50,000 nt of DNA, from contig ADNK01003253.1 in NCBI GenBank assembly GCA_000320545.1, forward strand, positions 1-50,000, in the 5' to 3' direction. The notes beneath the pieces are model-generated. The model was given only the letters and a program-made list of their open reading frames with translations. It was not told the origin of the DNA and did no database searches. The stretch comes from Bigelowiella natans CCMP2755 (lineage: Eukaryota; Cercozoa; Chlorarachniophyceae). Below, piece after piece: positions 13,265 to 25,606 of the stretch (its first letter is position 1; each line of letters opens with the position of its first letter). A program made the position numbers and the translations under genes.

Positions 13265-14733
13265 TATAGTGAAAAACCATATTCAAATATAAATGCACAT
13301 AAACACATATATAATATAATATGTTACTAATACCTTTACCATCACAGAAAACCACCCTTTAAGATAGATTAATTGCAAATGTGAGATCCCCACCAAAATG
13401 TTATATTAAAATTATGAAACAAGCGAAAACCAAAGATAATGATGGAGGACTAGTAGGAAGCTAATCAATCATTAGTTTGTTGTCTATCACATCTCTTGGT
13501 CATGTAAAAAAAAAACATTATTGATTAATATAATCAATTACTAAAGGTTCTGCCATCATCCTAATCATAGAGAGCATGCGTGTATTATTATAACCATAAA
13601 AATAGACAGAAGATATCTACGAATTAAATCATTTTCAGATTTGCTATTATAACAATTAGATATATCTTTTAATAAGACTTTCAGCTTCCTTAAGGTCTTT
13701 ATTTTGGCAGTATCCGTTCATAAGAGCACCATACGAAACAGCACTGAAGATGAATGGTGATAAATCTTATGATGATTAGAGGGGGAATATAGATTGAAAG
13801 AGGGATTGCCATTACACAGCAGATAAACACATATGTAATATATCGTAATGAAAATACAATTACTTTTCTTCTCTCCTTCCATCATTAATTTTTTGTGCCT
13901 CATCCTTTTAAAAAACTATTAAATTTACTACTACTACTACTACTACTCTTACTACTACTTAACTACTTTGGGATAATTCCATCTTCTTTACACTTGGCAA
14001 ACCAATATGAAGCTCTTTCCATGTCCCCTAATTGATTTATTTTTAAATTTATAATAATTTGCTATTAATGATTCAATATCAATATCTCCTTTCTAGCTGT
14101 TTCCTACCAACGATAGCCCAAGCATGGATGAGAACAGTATAGGCATGAGGTGTAGGTTGTATTCCCTAAACAACAGCAAGATTATTAAATAATGATGATG
14201 ATGATGATGTTGTTGTTTTCACATTATATATCAATAGCCACATGTAAATATCTAATAATGCACATTTAATTCCATTCATGTGTGTGTGTGTGTGTGTGTG
14301 TAATGTAAAATTGAATAGAGTGGGATTGCTCGTCGAGATATTATCTTCCTACCCCAGAACGATGAAGTGCGAATATTTCTTCAGCTTTTCGTGGCTCACG
14401 AGAAATTGCTAATTGATTAATATTCACGCCAGCGTGCAGGTTGTTGGGATAGTTGATAAGTGGTGATGATAATGATGAAATTGATGATGATGATGATCAT
14501 GTGTTAGTTAGTTAGTAGTAGTAGTAGTAGTAGTAGTATGAAGTAGTAGTATGAGTATGAGTAGTACCATAGGCATTCATAATGCTGACGTAATATTTGT
14601 TGTTTATTCTTTCTACCATCTCCGGAGAAACCTTCTGAAAATATGGAAAAACAATAATATTTTTCAACTACTACATCAACAGGAACCGTTGCTGTTTGTT
14701 GTCGCATATGCAGTATTATACATATATGTATAA

Positions 14734-14770
<37 letters not shown>

Positions 14771-14983
14771 TACTAGGCCTCTTTTCTCCTCTTTATAAAG
14801 TTGTTGATATTTTCTTTCAGCGCCCTCAATGTCTCCCTGCATGAATTTAGTAATCGATGTGAAAATAATGTAAAGGAAACAGTGTAAGAAGATTATTTTT
14901 AATAGAAATCATCCTCACCCTCAACCCATTCTACATCGATCATCACTGGGAGATTGATGAAACCGACTTATAATATACACATA

Positions 14984-15025
<42 letters not shown>

Positions 15026-15496
15026 ATATATCGCTATGGCAGACGAGGCTCTCCATCATCATCATCAACAACGACAACAATAATAACATGTTGATCATGA
15101 TCAGACGAGGCTCTCCACCATCATCATCATCAACAACAATAACATGTTGATCATGATCATCATTCAGCGTAGTAAGTAGTACCAAACCTTTTTAATGTAA
15201 GCATCAATCTAAATGAAAACAAAGAAAGAGAATATTACAACTTGTACAATGCGATATGGCAATGATGATAATAGTGGCAGCCATGTCGGTGTTTGTTTAA
15301 GTGAACTTCGTTCTAATATAATAACACCATTAGGATCCATGCCTGTGCATCTGGAAACATCCCTAATCACGATAATCATCATGTGCTTATTATTAATTAA
15401 TATTATTATTATAGTTTTTTAAAAAATACCCGTGTACATCATTCATACATGTAGATGTGTAATATACTCCTAGTATATACAAATACTACATCGAGC

Positions 15497-15528
<32 letters not shown>

Positions 15529-16146
15529 CTAAGTAATATTGCGTAGCTTTGAATAAGCAAATACACACTTTATTATTAATGATCCCCCATTAATATAACC
15601 TACCTTTTTTCCTCATTTCTTTGAATATAGCCTCAACCTTCTCTGGCAATCCGCATCTATTCATATTCGTGTATGGAGGAAGAAGGGGAGAGAGCAACAT
15701 TGAAATGAGGGCTATTTATTTGTGTATGGAAGAGGAGCGAAAGATAATTATTCAACGGGGTAATGATGATGATGATAATGATGATGATGATGATACTCAG
15801 AACTAATACTGAAGCTGTTCTCAACTACCACTCGAAAATAATAATAATAATAAATAATAATTATAAAATACTGCTTACTTCGCATAAAGATTGATGATAC
15901 TCACGTAGCAAATTGAATCAGGTGATAGTTCCTATACAAAGCAGAAGAAGAAGAAGAAGAAGAAGAAGAAGAAATAGTAAAATAGAAGGAACATAAGGCA
16001 TGAAAAACAAAAAGAATAACATTAAGTTGTAAGTAGTAGTGGTGATTGCTGTTGTTGTTTTGTAATTGAAGTAGTAGTAGCAGCTACAAAATTGATTGGA
16101 CGACTAGTAGTAGTAGTAGTATTGATAATAGTAGCACACTACTACA

Positions 16147-16188
<42 letters not shown>

Positions 16189-16450
16189 CAAGAATGGCAC
16201 GCTGGAAATAGACTGCTGCTGCTGCTGCTGCTTTCTATGATAGGTATCACGACATTATCCAACAAAGCGCGTATATGCTCTTGATCATCACCATCATATA
16301 TTGAGATATTTTGAGATGTTTGTTTCACGCTAATAACATTCATCATATCAGATATATTCATTTCAGGTGAATAATATCTGTATGCTCATCATCATCATAT
16401 TCATCATATCAGATTTATACATTTCAGGTGATTAATATCCGTATGCTCTT

Positions 16451-16482
<32 letters not shown>

Positions 16483-17072
16483 TATCATTAATATCGACAT
16501 TATTCACCTTCCGTGCCTTTAATTCTTTCCACCTATAATCAAATTAGAATTAGAACAACAATGTGTGAATATTATAGTTATAATTAGAACAACAATGTTT
16601 GCATCAGCCACCCCTTCATTCATCATCATCAAGGTGATTATTCCTCCTCCTCCTCCTTTTTCTCTTTTTTCTAAGCTACCTACTACTATCACCACCACCA
16701 CCACTACTACTACTACTACTATTACTTCCACTACCATAATTCTCCTTGTTGCAAATTAATACTCTTGGCACAAGCTAAATGATATGCAAAAACAAGTAAA
16801 AAGAGTAGTAGTAGTAATAGTGGTAGTTTGTAGTAGTAATAAGTTTAATAGGAAAATTTGGAACAGTTACTATTACTACTACTACTGCTACTATTACTAC
16901 TACTACTACTACTACTACTCCTCCTCCTATCACATAACAGCTATTGCGTACTATGACTCTACTACATATATGATAATATGCACTCCTGCTACTGACCATG
17001 AAGCAACGATCCATACGTGATGAGATCAGCATTCACACCATTCTTCCTCATCTATATGGTAAATTAGAAACA

Positions 17073-17124
<52 letters not shown>

Positions 17125-17521
17125 AGATGGACAAATATGTTTTACATACACCACCACCACCACCACCACACCAGATACTACTACTAGTATGTAATAAATG
17201 GATTATGAATGCTATCTACCATGTGATACTACTTGTATATTATAATAAATGGATTATAAATGCTATCTAAAGTGTGTGCTTGTTTCCCTCTTTTGGCTTT
17301 CCTTTGCGGCAGTTTGTTACTAATCGTACTACTACGTGACCGCCCATAAAAGGGAGGAGGTAGTGACTAGTGTGACTACTACTACTTCTCCTCAGTAGTT
17401 ATCATCGTCTCTCGAAAAGCTTTACCTCCTCTTACTACTACTACTACTGCTACTACTACTACTGTTCTCTCGTTCATCGCCATCATCCCTACTGCTACTG
17501 CTACTGCTACTGCTACTGCTA

Positions 17522-17556
<35 letters not shown>

Positions 17557-17642
17557 ACTCGATCATTATAATTCAAGAAGAAGGAAACACACACCACATC
17601 ACACATCCAAATAGAGTGAATCAGAATCAAAATACTGTAGTA

Positions 17643-17673
<31 letters not shown>

Positions 17674-19464
17674 GTAGTAGTAGTAGCAGTTATTGCTGTT
17701 GTTGCTAGTACCTTTTCATACCACAGGTTGACTCCTTCAACATCACCATCATCAGCAAGATCCGCCATCATCATATTAAATGTCTATTAAAAGTAGGAAG
17801 TGGTAGTAGTAGTAGTAGCAGTAGCAGCAACAAAAGGGAGACGACTTAAATTTGATGATACTACCATGCTACTAAGGCCTAATTTTCTTAACACTACTAC
17901 GTTAGCTGTTACTACTACGACATTACATACTACATTCTCCTTTTTCTTTTCTCCTTCTCCACCTCCTCCTTTTTACCTCCTCCTCCTCCTTAACCCCCAC
18001 AATACTACTAATATTACTACCTCCTCCTCCTCCTCAACCCCCACAATACTAAAGGCTACTAACTTTGTAAATCAGTTAGTTGGTTAGTTACCGCTGCATC
18101 AGACGATTTCAAGGGCTGCTGCTGGTGCTGCTGCTGCTGCTGGTGGTGGTGGTGGCGCTTTGTTGTTGTTGTTGCTGTTGTTGTTGTTGTCTCAAGCTGG
18201 TACTTCCTCCTCCCATGCTGTCATGCAGTAATATATATTATGTTAATTATGTATTCGGTGTATTTGGTTGAGTAGATAGCATCATATGAATCATATTAAC
18301 TACAGTACGATTATCTCTGCAACCTTGCATCAGCAACATTACCGCTGAATAATAAAAATAATACCTCGGATACTATGTTAATGTATTGACTATCTTACTG
18401 CAAGTAGTAGTAGCTACTACAGTGCTACTTACTACTACTACGAGTAGTAGTAGTAGTATCTTGCAACACCACCTCTTCGTTATTCTGACTCTGGATTATT
18501 CCGATATCCAACATTCTTATGAAGAAGAAGAAGAAGAAGAAGAAGAAGAAGAAGGAGAAGAACAAGAAGAAGTTGGGGACCAGAATAGAAATACCAATTA
18601 TAAGAAGTAATGATGATTGCCACCATCACTTATTACACATTTATGCTCAGGCAGTGCTAATACATAAATTTATGTATGTAGTAGGAAAGAGATATCCAAT
18701 GTAGTAGTAGTAGTGGTAGTAGCAGTAGCAGTTTCCCAGATGGTGCTAACCATCTCTCTAATATGCTAATTACTGCATCACTGCTACTAATACTACTACT
18801 ATTACTACTCCTACTACTACCACTGTGTGATCTAATGCTGCTGCTGCTTTGTATGTTAATTATACTATTTAAATAATACTACTAACACAGCAGCTACTGG
18901 TAACCTTTCGATGTACTCTTCGGCTTTATCTTGCTTCCTGGTACAAATAGAAATCAGGCACTACTGGCACTACTGCTACCTTGAATGAATGATGATAATC
19001 ACCACAATGATTGATTGTATAGTTGTATAAGTGTAGTATACTTTGTTCCTTCTCCACCTCCATCATCATTTTCTATGATATTTTTGTGTACATTTAATAT
19101 ACACACTAAGAAATGCTATCATATGTGTATTTAATGTCCACACATACCCTTGCTTAAGAAATGCTTGAATTATTTTTCCATAAGTTCTGAGTAGTTATTA
19201 GTAATAATGAGTGGGTGAATGATGAGATGGAAAACTGATGGTGATGGTTGGTAATAATGGTGATTCCGAAGTAGTAATTAATGAGGGTGATGGTGATGGT
19301 GATAATGATGATGGTGAGAAGGAGGAGGAGGAGTAGGAGGAGGAGGAGGAGTATGCGGAAGAGGAGAAGGCGCTTGCATGAGAATGGTCATTACTACGAC
19401 CAAAAGAAGGTTGTTGTCATCAATGAGGCTACTACTATCATCAACTTTACATTACAAATAATGC

Positions 19465-19510
<46 letters not shown>

Positions 19511-20489
19511 TGAAACTGTAGTAAATCAGTGAAAATATGGTGGTAATGTAGTTGAGGATGTGAAAAACAACAAACAAAACACAAACACCGAGTAGTAAGT
19601 ACTTACTTTCTTGAAGGGGGAACACCTTTTCCTTCCTGTTGAAGTAGTAGTATTAGTTACGATATTATAATAACAGAGAAAGAGCACTCACTTAAAATTG
19701 TGCATATCATCCTACTACATGAGCTAGACTACATGTCTAGGTGGCTGCAGGAGTTTTATTATTCATTCATTCATTCATTGTTGCTCCGTTACAACTACCA
19801 TCTCATTTAGGTACTTTTCGGCCAAATCGCCATCACCGATATTAGCAAGGGCCTATTGATGTTTGTGGTTCTTCTGTGAGATGATGTAATTGGACGAAAG
19901 AGAGTGGTTATTAACTACGGTACGATAAATGTGAAAGTAGTAGTAGTAGAGGATTATATTTCTGCATCATCATCATAGCTTACCACAAATACCACCTTGA
20001 AATATGTATTGTGAATTAGAAGAGGCTTTTTATCTTTCAGAAGCAGCAGCTTCTCCCTGAGGGACTGTACCTTAAGAACGAACAGCGAAGAAAAGGACAT
20101 TATCATCTTAGTAGGTGATCTCAAGCTCCTGGTGGTACATATACTATACATATTCGATAATAGGATGCTGTTACTAATCCTTGCTCTAACATTGAGGATA
20201 AATCCTTATGCAGAAGAAAAAAATATTGGGTGCAAAAAAATGAGCAGCCGCCACCAAGATTATTTAGAGGGTGGTCGACTTTCAATGACGAAAAGTACTG
20301 CTATGCTACTTTCTCAAGATCTTGAGCAGTCTTAGCATTTGATGCATGGTCATGATATATTTCGAGAAGCTTGTCTGATTCATTATTTGATGATGATGAT
20401 GACGACGATGCGAACTTGTTTGTCATCATTTTAAATCTTGCCCTTCTCGCATACGACTTGGAGAGGCCTCTGATCATCCATTGCCGCAT
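10013..20489 (-). CDS. P-type pentatricopeptide-repeat protein, many exons
   Basis: The protein is built from tandem ~35-residue helical hairpins of the PPR family, which bind organellar RNA one base per repeat. Exon 1 (20489-20310) starts MRQWMIRGLSKSYARRARF, an Arg-rich, acid-free leader typical of a mitochondrial presequence, then a Ser run and an acidic helix. Phase-matched exons follow: 20064-19984, 19852-19799, 19635-19607, 19186-19148 and 18937-18905. Later sets are 17783-17712, 17051-16997, 16774-16735, 16532-16508; 15931-15879, 15656-15604; 14836-14774, 14634-14568, 14408-14353, 14165-14108, 14027-13967 and 13743 downward. Clear repeat pieces include SYGALMNGYCQNKDLKEAES, HAYTVLIHAWAIVGD and CYVSIINLYAKCGLPEK. 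The 3' part has pieces near 11250 (KPDVVTYTSVINAWAKS) and 10580 (ANVVTYNTMLRIYR), then exons 10190-10161 and 10075-10013 with the stop. Some internal exons are unresolved. No DYW, E or SMR domain is seen. Confidence 0.92.
12573..12628. repeat. (CT)n microsatellite in a PPR intron
   Basis: A nearly pure CT run, broken once by TTT, lies just 3' (on the minus strand) of a PPR exon near 12665-12714. Confidence 0.9.
13049..13262. repeat. (GT)n and (AT)n microsatellites in a PPR intron
   Basis: (GT)n lies at about 13049-13072 and (AT)n at about 13221-13262. Both are non-coding; the Tyr/Ile frames here are repeat translations. Confidence 0.9.
14735..15162. repeat. (AT)n tracts and a 62-bp tandem duplication
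   Basis: (AT)n tracts occur at about 14735-14766 and 14985-15015. A unit starting AGACGAGGCTCTCC is present twice in tandem (15041-15102 and from 15103), each copy ending ACATGTTGATCATGATC. The copies differ mainly in the length of their CAT and CAA runs. All of it is PPR intron sequence. Confidence 0.85.
16150..16490. repeat. (AT)n and a near-duplicate 60-bp block
   Basis: (AT)n lies at about 16150-16184. Two similar blocks, each containing CATCATATCAGAT then CATTTCAGGTGA and a TATGCTC end, lie at about 16342-16392 and 16398-16448. A (CAT)n run follows to about 16482. On the minus strand the blocks could hide a duplicated acceptor region of the PPR gene; I could not assign an exon. Confidence 0.6.
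17070..17121. repeat. Compound (CA)n(GA)n microsatellite
   Basis: A CA run passes directly into a GA run immediately upstream (on the minus strand) of the PPR exon at 17051-16997. Confidence 0.9.
18519..18568. repeat. (GAA)n microsatellite
   Basis: A purine-only AGA/GAA run within a PPR intron; it yields poly-Glu and poly-Lys shadow frames. Confidence 0.9.
19464..19506. repeat. (CA)n microsatellite
   Basis: About twenty CA units in the PPR intron between the exons at 19635-19607 and 19186-19148. Confidence 0.9.
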
Positions 20490-21174
20490 TTTCTATCTCT
20501 TCGACGAAATTATTGTTCCTAATTGCGCATATTTCGAAGTTGTGCTGATATGTCCTCCCCCGTTTGTTCGCTTGTTAAAGTAATGATACGGTGGGTGAGG
20601 GGGGTGCTCGAAAAAGCAGGTGCTCCTTCCTACTTCTTTACATTCAACTTTGGAGTTCTTTCTTTCTTTCTCTACACATGTAGATCTTACGAATACGACC
20701 ACTTTTAATGGAAATAATCAGCTTATACCTCCCACTATTACTTTCCTACGACATGGAAACCAGCTTGTCTCTGTTAAGCTGCTGGCAAGTATCCTCCTTG
20801 TGCTATTACTTTCCTACTAAGACATGGAAAGCAGCTTGTCTCTACTGTCTATTATCCCCCTTCCTAAATTTGTAAGTAAGGTCTGATTCGCCACTGCGAC
20901 TCGTAGATCTACCGTAACTACGAGACAAAATATCACATCATCATCATCATCATCATCATCGGGACAGCAGGAATATAAGCCGTTTCGTAGTTACGACAAT
21001 ACTTTCTTTGTTCCGAATTTTAATTCGCCGAATACATTCGGGTTTGCTCCCCCAACGGCTTCTCTCCTCCTCCCTCCCCGACTACGACAAGAAGCTAATA
21101 TCTAATCTGAGATACTGATCTGCCTTTACAGCAGCAGCTGCTAAGTATTATAGCACTCTAGAGTATAAATCCAA
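20490..21174. promoter_or_regulatory. Divergent intergenic region, PPR / amino-acid permease
   Basis: 685 bp between two opposed ATGs, so it must carry both promoters. It includes a duplicated block (ATTACTTTCCTAC, then GACATGGAAA and CAGCTTGTCTCT) at about 20739-20782 and 20807-20852, and a (CAT)n run at about 20938-20960. No canonical core-promoter motif was recognised. Confidence 0.4.
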
Positions 21175-24100
21175 ATGTCGGTCAATGCTTCTTACCTGCG
21201 ATTGGGAAACGAGACGAAAGAAAGTGGGACAAGCGGGGTAGTATCTAATCGTAACAGTGGAAGTGGTTGTTCGGGCACAGCAGTTTCATCTCCCTCCAGT
21301 GTAACACGGTCAACTCGCCTCGGATCAACGCAATACCTCTGGGAGTTTCCTGGGTATAAGTTCGCGTCGTCAGACAGAATAGTCGCGATGGGAAAATTTA
21401 TAAAAGCATCATTCATTCATTCATTCATTCATTCACACTTTTCGCACATTACCATCATCATTTTTATCGTTGCATGGTTCGTATGAATCCAAAGCTACTA
21501 CCAGTGCATTCGATAAATTTCGTTTTGAGGAAAACGATTAACTATTTAGATATGGTAAAGTGCACAAAGTCACTGGGCTAGAGGCTGATGAGCAAAAGGG
21601 AAATGATTATGACAGAATGAAACACCACCACCAAGAGCTGCTTCTCGGAGAACTTCCTGCCACAGCAATATGTGGAAATGATATTACCTCTTCTTGCCTG
21701 TACGTATGCGGTCTTTGTGCCGCTGATGCAGGTAATAGTAGTGCAACACCTACCACTATTCCTCTCCCCGTTACACAGAATTTCATTTCCTTAAGCATAT
21801 AAATTCATTGACATATATTTCTATTTCTTCGGATAAATCAAGGGGTAATTGTGCAAGTACCACACACTTATAATACTACTTACCTACCTACTACCGCAAT
21901 ATTAGAATAGCACATCATAATAATACAAAAGAAATACTCTCAATAATTCAATTCACAGTACTCCTCCTCATGTAGGTGTTTGGGCTCCTCTTTCTGTTGG
22001 TCTCGTAATTGCGACACTTTATTTGTTTCGACGCGTATATGTAGAGGTATTAGTAGTAGCAAGGGGGGTTGGGAGATGATGTAGCTGATGTACATACCAT
22101 CATCATAATACCATTGAGATGCATGATTATATTGCCCATAGTTAATGAGGATGATCATAATGATGGTACGGGTGGAATAATAAAATAAACATTGGGTTGA
22201 CCTTTATGTGATAACAACTTGGAATCCTTCAACTTGTTTCAATTGAATATTCCCCACACAAATGAAAATAACTTTGATGTCTAAGGTATGCACAGCTTTA
22301 CCTATGAACGGAGGAACCTTCAATGTCTTATTGCACACAACAACCAAAAAACTTGCGGCAGCCGCTGCATGCATGAGTATTCTCTCTTACGTCGCTACTG
22401 GGGTCGTATCAGCGTCTGAAGCTGTCAACTATTTATCTGAGATTTGGTTGTACTAAAGAATAAATGTTGGTTGTACTAAAAATAGATGATCAACCCCTTC
22501 CTATTTATCTGATGTTTGTACTAAAGAATAAATGGTCAACCCCTTCCTTTAATGACGACGTCGCCGTCTATTTGTTGAGCCTTCTTAGAGTAAATAAATC
22601 GATCATAGGTCTGCATGTCCAGTACACCTGCTCACTGTTGTACTTCTGGCTGTTTTTGCATTCCTCAACTTGATTGGAATATCAGAATCAGCAGGTAGTA
22701 CATAATAACATTTTTGGTTGTTCAGCCTAAGAATGTGAAAGCTAAATGTGCTAGTTGATAGTTTGTGTTAAATTTGCTACTACTTGGGGGGCTGCTTCTA
22801 TTCAAAACAAACAACACAGAGCATGTTTTTAACACAGCGAGTTGATTTTGAAAAAAAAGTTTAAGTATCTTCCATGGTAACCTTTTGATATATCTGTGCT
22901 GCTTCTTTGTACGATGGATATAGGGGCCGCAATTGGAATATTTGCAATCCACACTACAACTTTGATAATTCTCTTTGTGGCATCGATTTTGCACATTTCA
23001 AAGCATGGAATCTCCCAGCTAAATGATTCTTACCATAGTCAAGAGCAGACAGGGGTGGCAAGGGCAATTTTCTTTGGATTTGGTGACTAAAATTTATAAG
23101 TTCAGAGATAAGAAATGTTGTTAAATTCACTTAACAACGGATGCTAAATAAGATTTTGAAAAATTCAAAGATGATTTAAAATAAAATTGAGCTAAGTAAG
23201 TGCTTACGACTCCCCTATTTTAAATAAAATTCAGTAAAGTAAGTGGTAGGATTATTCTCCTTAAAACTACTACTACTGGCACTACTACTACTGCTACTGC
23301 TACTACTTCATCTGCTTATAATCCTAACAAGAACAACCCTGCAAGCAGCAGCAGCAGAAGTAATACATACATACATACTACTATTTAGGAACAGCCATGC
23401 TAGGGGTCTCTGGGTTTGAAAGCAGTGCTCAATTTATTGAAGAGCAAAAACCAGGAGTATTTGAAAAGACATTGCGCAATATGTGGATTGCTGTAGCCTT
23501 GATAAATCCTACAATTACGTTCTTGGCTCTTTGCGTTATACCCCTCGAGGATATTAAGACTGAGTACTGCTACTACTATTACCACTACTACTAATAATAA
23601 TAATACTAGTTGATCAGTAGTGATATCAAGTATGACAACACGATGATGATGATGATGATGATGATGATGTGCTGCATGATGACTTATCGTTGAAATTAGA
23701 AGAGGACAACTATAATTACATTGCATGTTGAAATAGTGCTAACAACTAATAGGAGCTGTAGTAAGTAGTATTAGTAGCACAGAAATAAAGATGAAGAGTT
23801 GTTCTCGAATTTGCTACTCCCTACCAATCTGTCATCCATTCTGTTGATTTCTGCTCAACCCTAGTAGCCAGTCTGTCAGTCATTCAGTCAGTCAGTCGTC
23901 TCTCTTGGGATCTTATGACTTCATCAACTAAAATATTTCCAGATATAAGCTCACACTACTTGCTCGTCTTGGCCATGTTACTGGAGGTGAATGGCTCCGG
24001 TATCTTGTATCAATCGACGCGTTTTTAGTGCTCTCTGGCGCAGTCTTGACGGCTTATGTTGGTGTCGTGGGATTGATACGCCGTCTATCATTGGATGCGT

Positions 24101-24743
24101 GCATGCCTGAGTAATTGCTTCTTCTACTACTACTATCACCACTACTACTACTACTATCACTACCACTACTACTTCGCCAACTTCGCCTAGTTGTATAGTT
24201 GTGCCATAATTAATAATCTATGGAATTTATGTGGTTTTAGCATCATCATCATCATCATCATCATCGTCGTCGTCGTCGTAGGTTTCTACTGGCAAGGAAC
24301 AAGCTCAGAGATACAAACCACTACATTATTATTGGTTTCTTCCTCATCTGTACCTCGATGTTCTTCATTCTCAATGGTGATGCTTCAACCCTCTCCAAGG
24401 TAAGTAGAAGTAATACTCTCAAGTAACAAATACACCAGTGATCCTGTATAGTTTCACGAGAGGAAGTTATTGATAAAGCCTAAACAATTCTTAACAGTGG
24501 CGTATGCGTACTGAAATACACAGAGAACTTGAATAGATATTTATATGGGTTCAGGTATATTCGGTGTGCTTTCTTGGATTAATGATCATGTTCTGGTGAG
24601 GAGATCTATACCATTATTATTCCCATAAATAAAGAAAAGATCGTAGTCATCATCTAACGTTTCTTTGTTTTGTATAATAATAGCATTGGAAACCTCATGC
24701 TCAAGACGAAACGAGGCCAGTTACGTCGTGACACGGAAGTATT

Positions 24744-24774
<31 letters not shown>

Positions 24775-24856
24775 GTCGAAATTTTGCCCTTATTTTGAAT
24801 GGCACGGTGCAGCTAGTTGATTTAAAAACACACACAAACACACACACACACACACG

Positions 24857-24891
<35 letters not shown>

Positions 24892-25567
24892 GTATATATT
24901 ATTTTACATATCCACTTATTGGTTATACTATATCTAGCCCCCCATAATCCAAGACACGATATATGTCTTAGAACTACAGCACGCCCCAAAATATTCTTCT
25001 TCCACTTCTACTTCTTCCTCTTCTTCTTCTTCCTTCTGAGATCCACCCTCTCTGCTTGATTGAACTTCATACTACATCAGTACATAATGTTGTTATCATT
25101 GCAGGCTCCTGTTTGGTCAGTAATAATCGGCCTTTTAATGGTTATTTGGGGTCTCTCTGCCACAATCGCCAAGAACAACTCTGTGTTGTCTATCTTTGCC
25201 ATATATTATTCTGGTACTTTTGTACTAGTAGGTATAATGTTCTTTCGAATGCAGGTAATTTATATTTGATATGTGTATGCTCATCTTACTTGATTCGTTC
25301 ATCTAGTCAATCTTTTCAAAGTAACGTAACAAAACCATACACAAATTAATTATTTAGAGATACTACTACTAATATTTGTACTATTATGTTGTTGTTGCAG
25401 GTAATGCGGTGGACTCATCGATTCTTGGCAAGCATGTTACAGTCAGATCACTACATCATCACTTCTATGGAAGATTATCTCAGAAAGATGTCCAATCGTC
25501 CTCTCATATTCTTCATGAAGGTGAGAAATAAGCGGATCATACGGCGGTGCTGCAACAATCGTCATGG

Positions 25568-25606
<39 letters not shown>

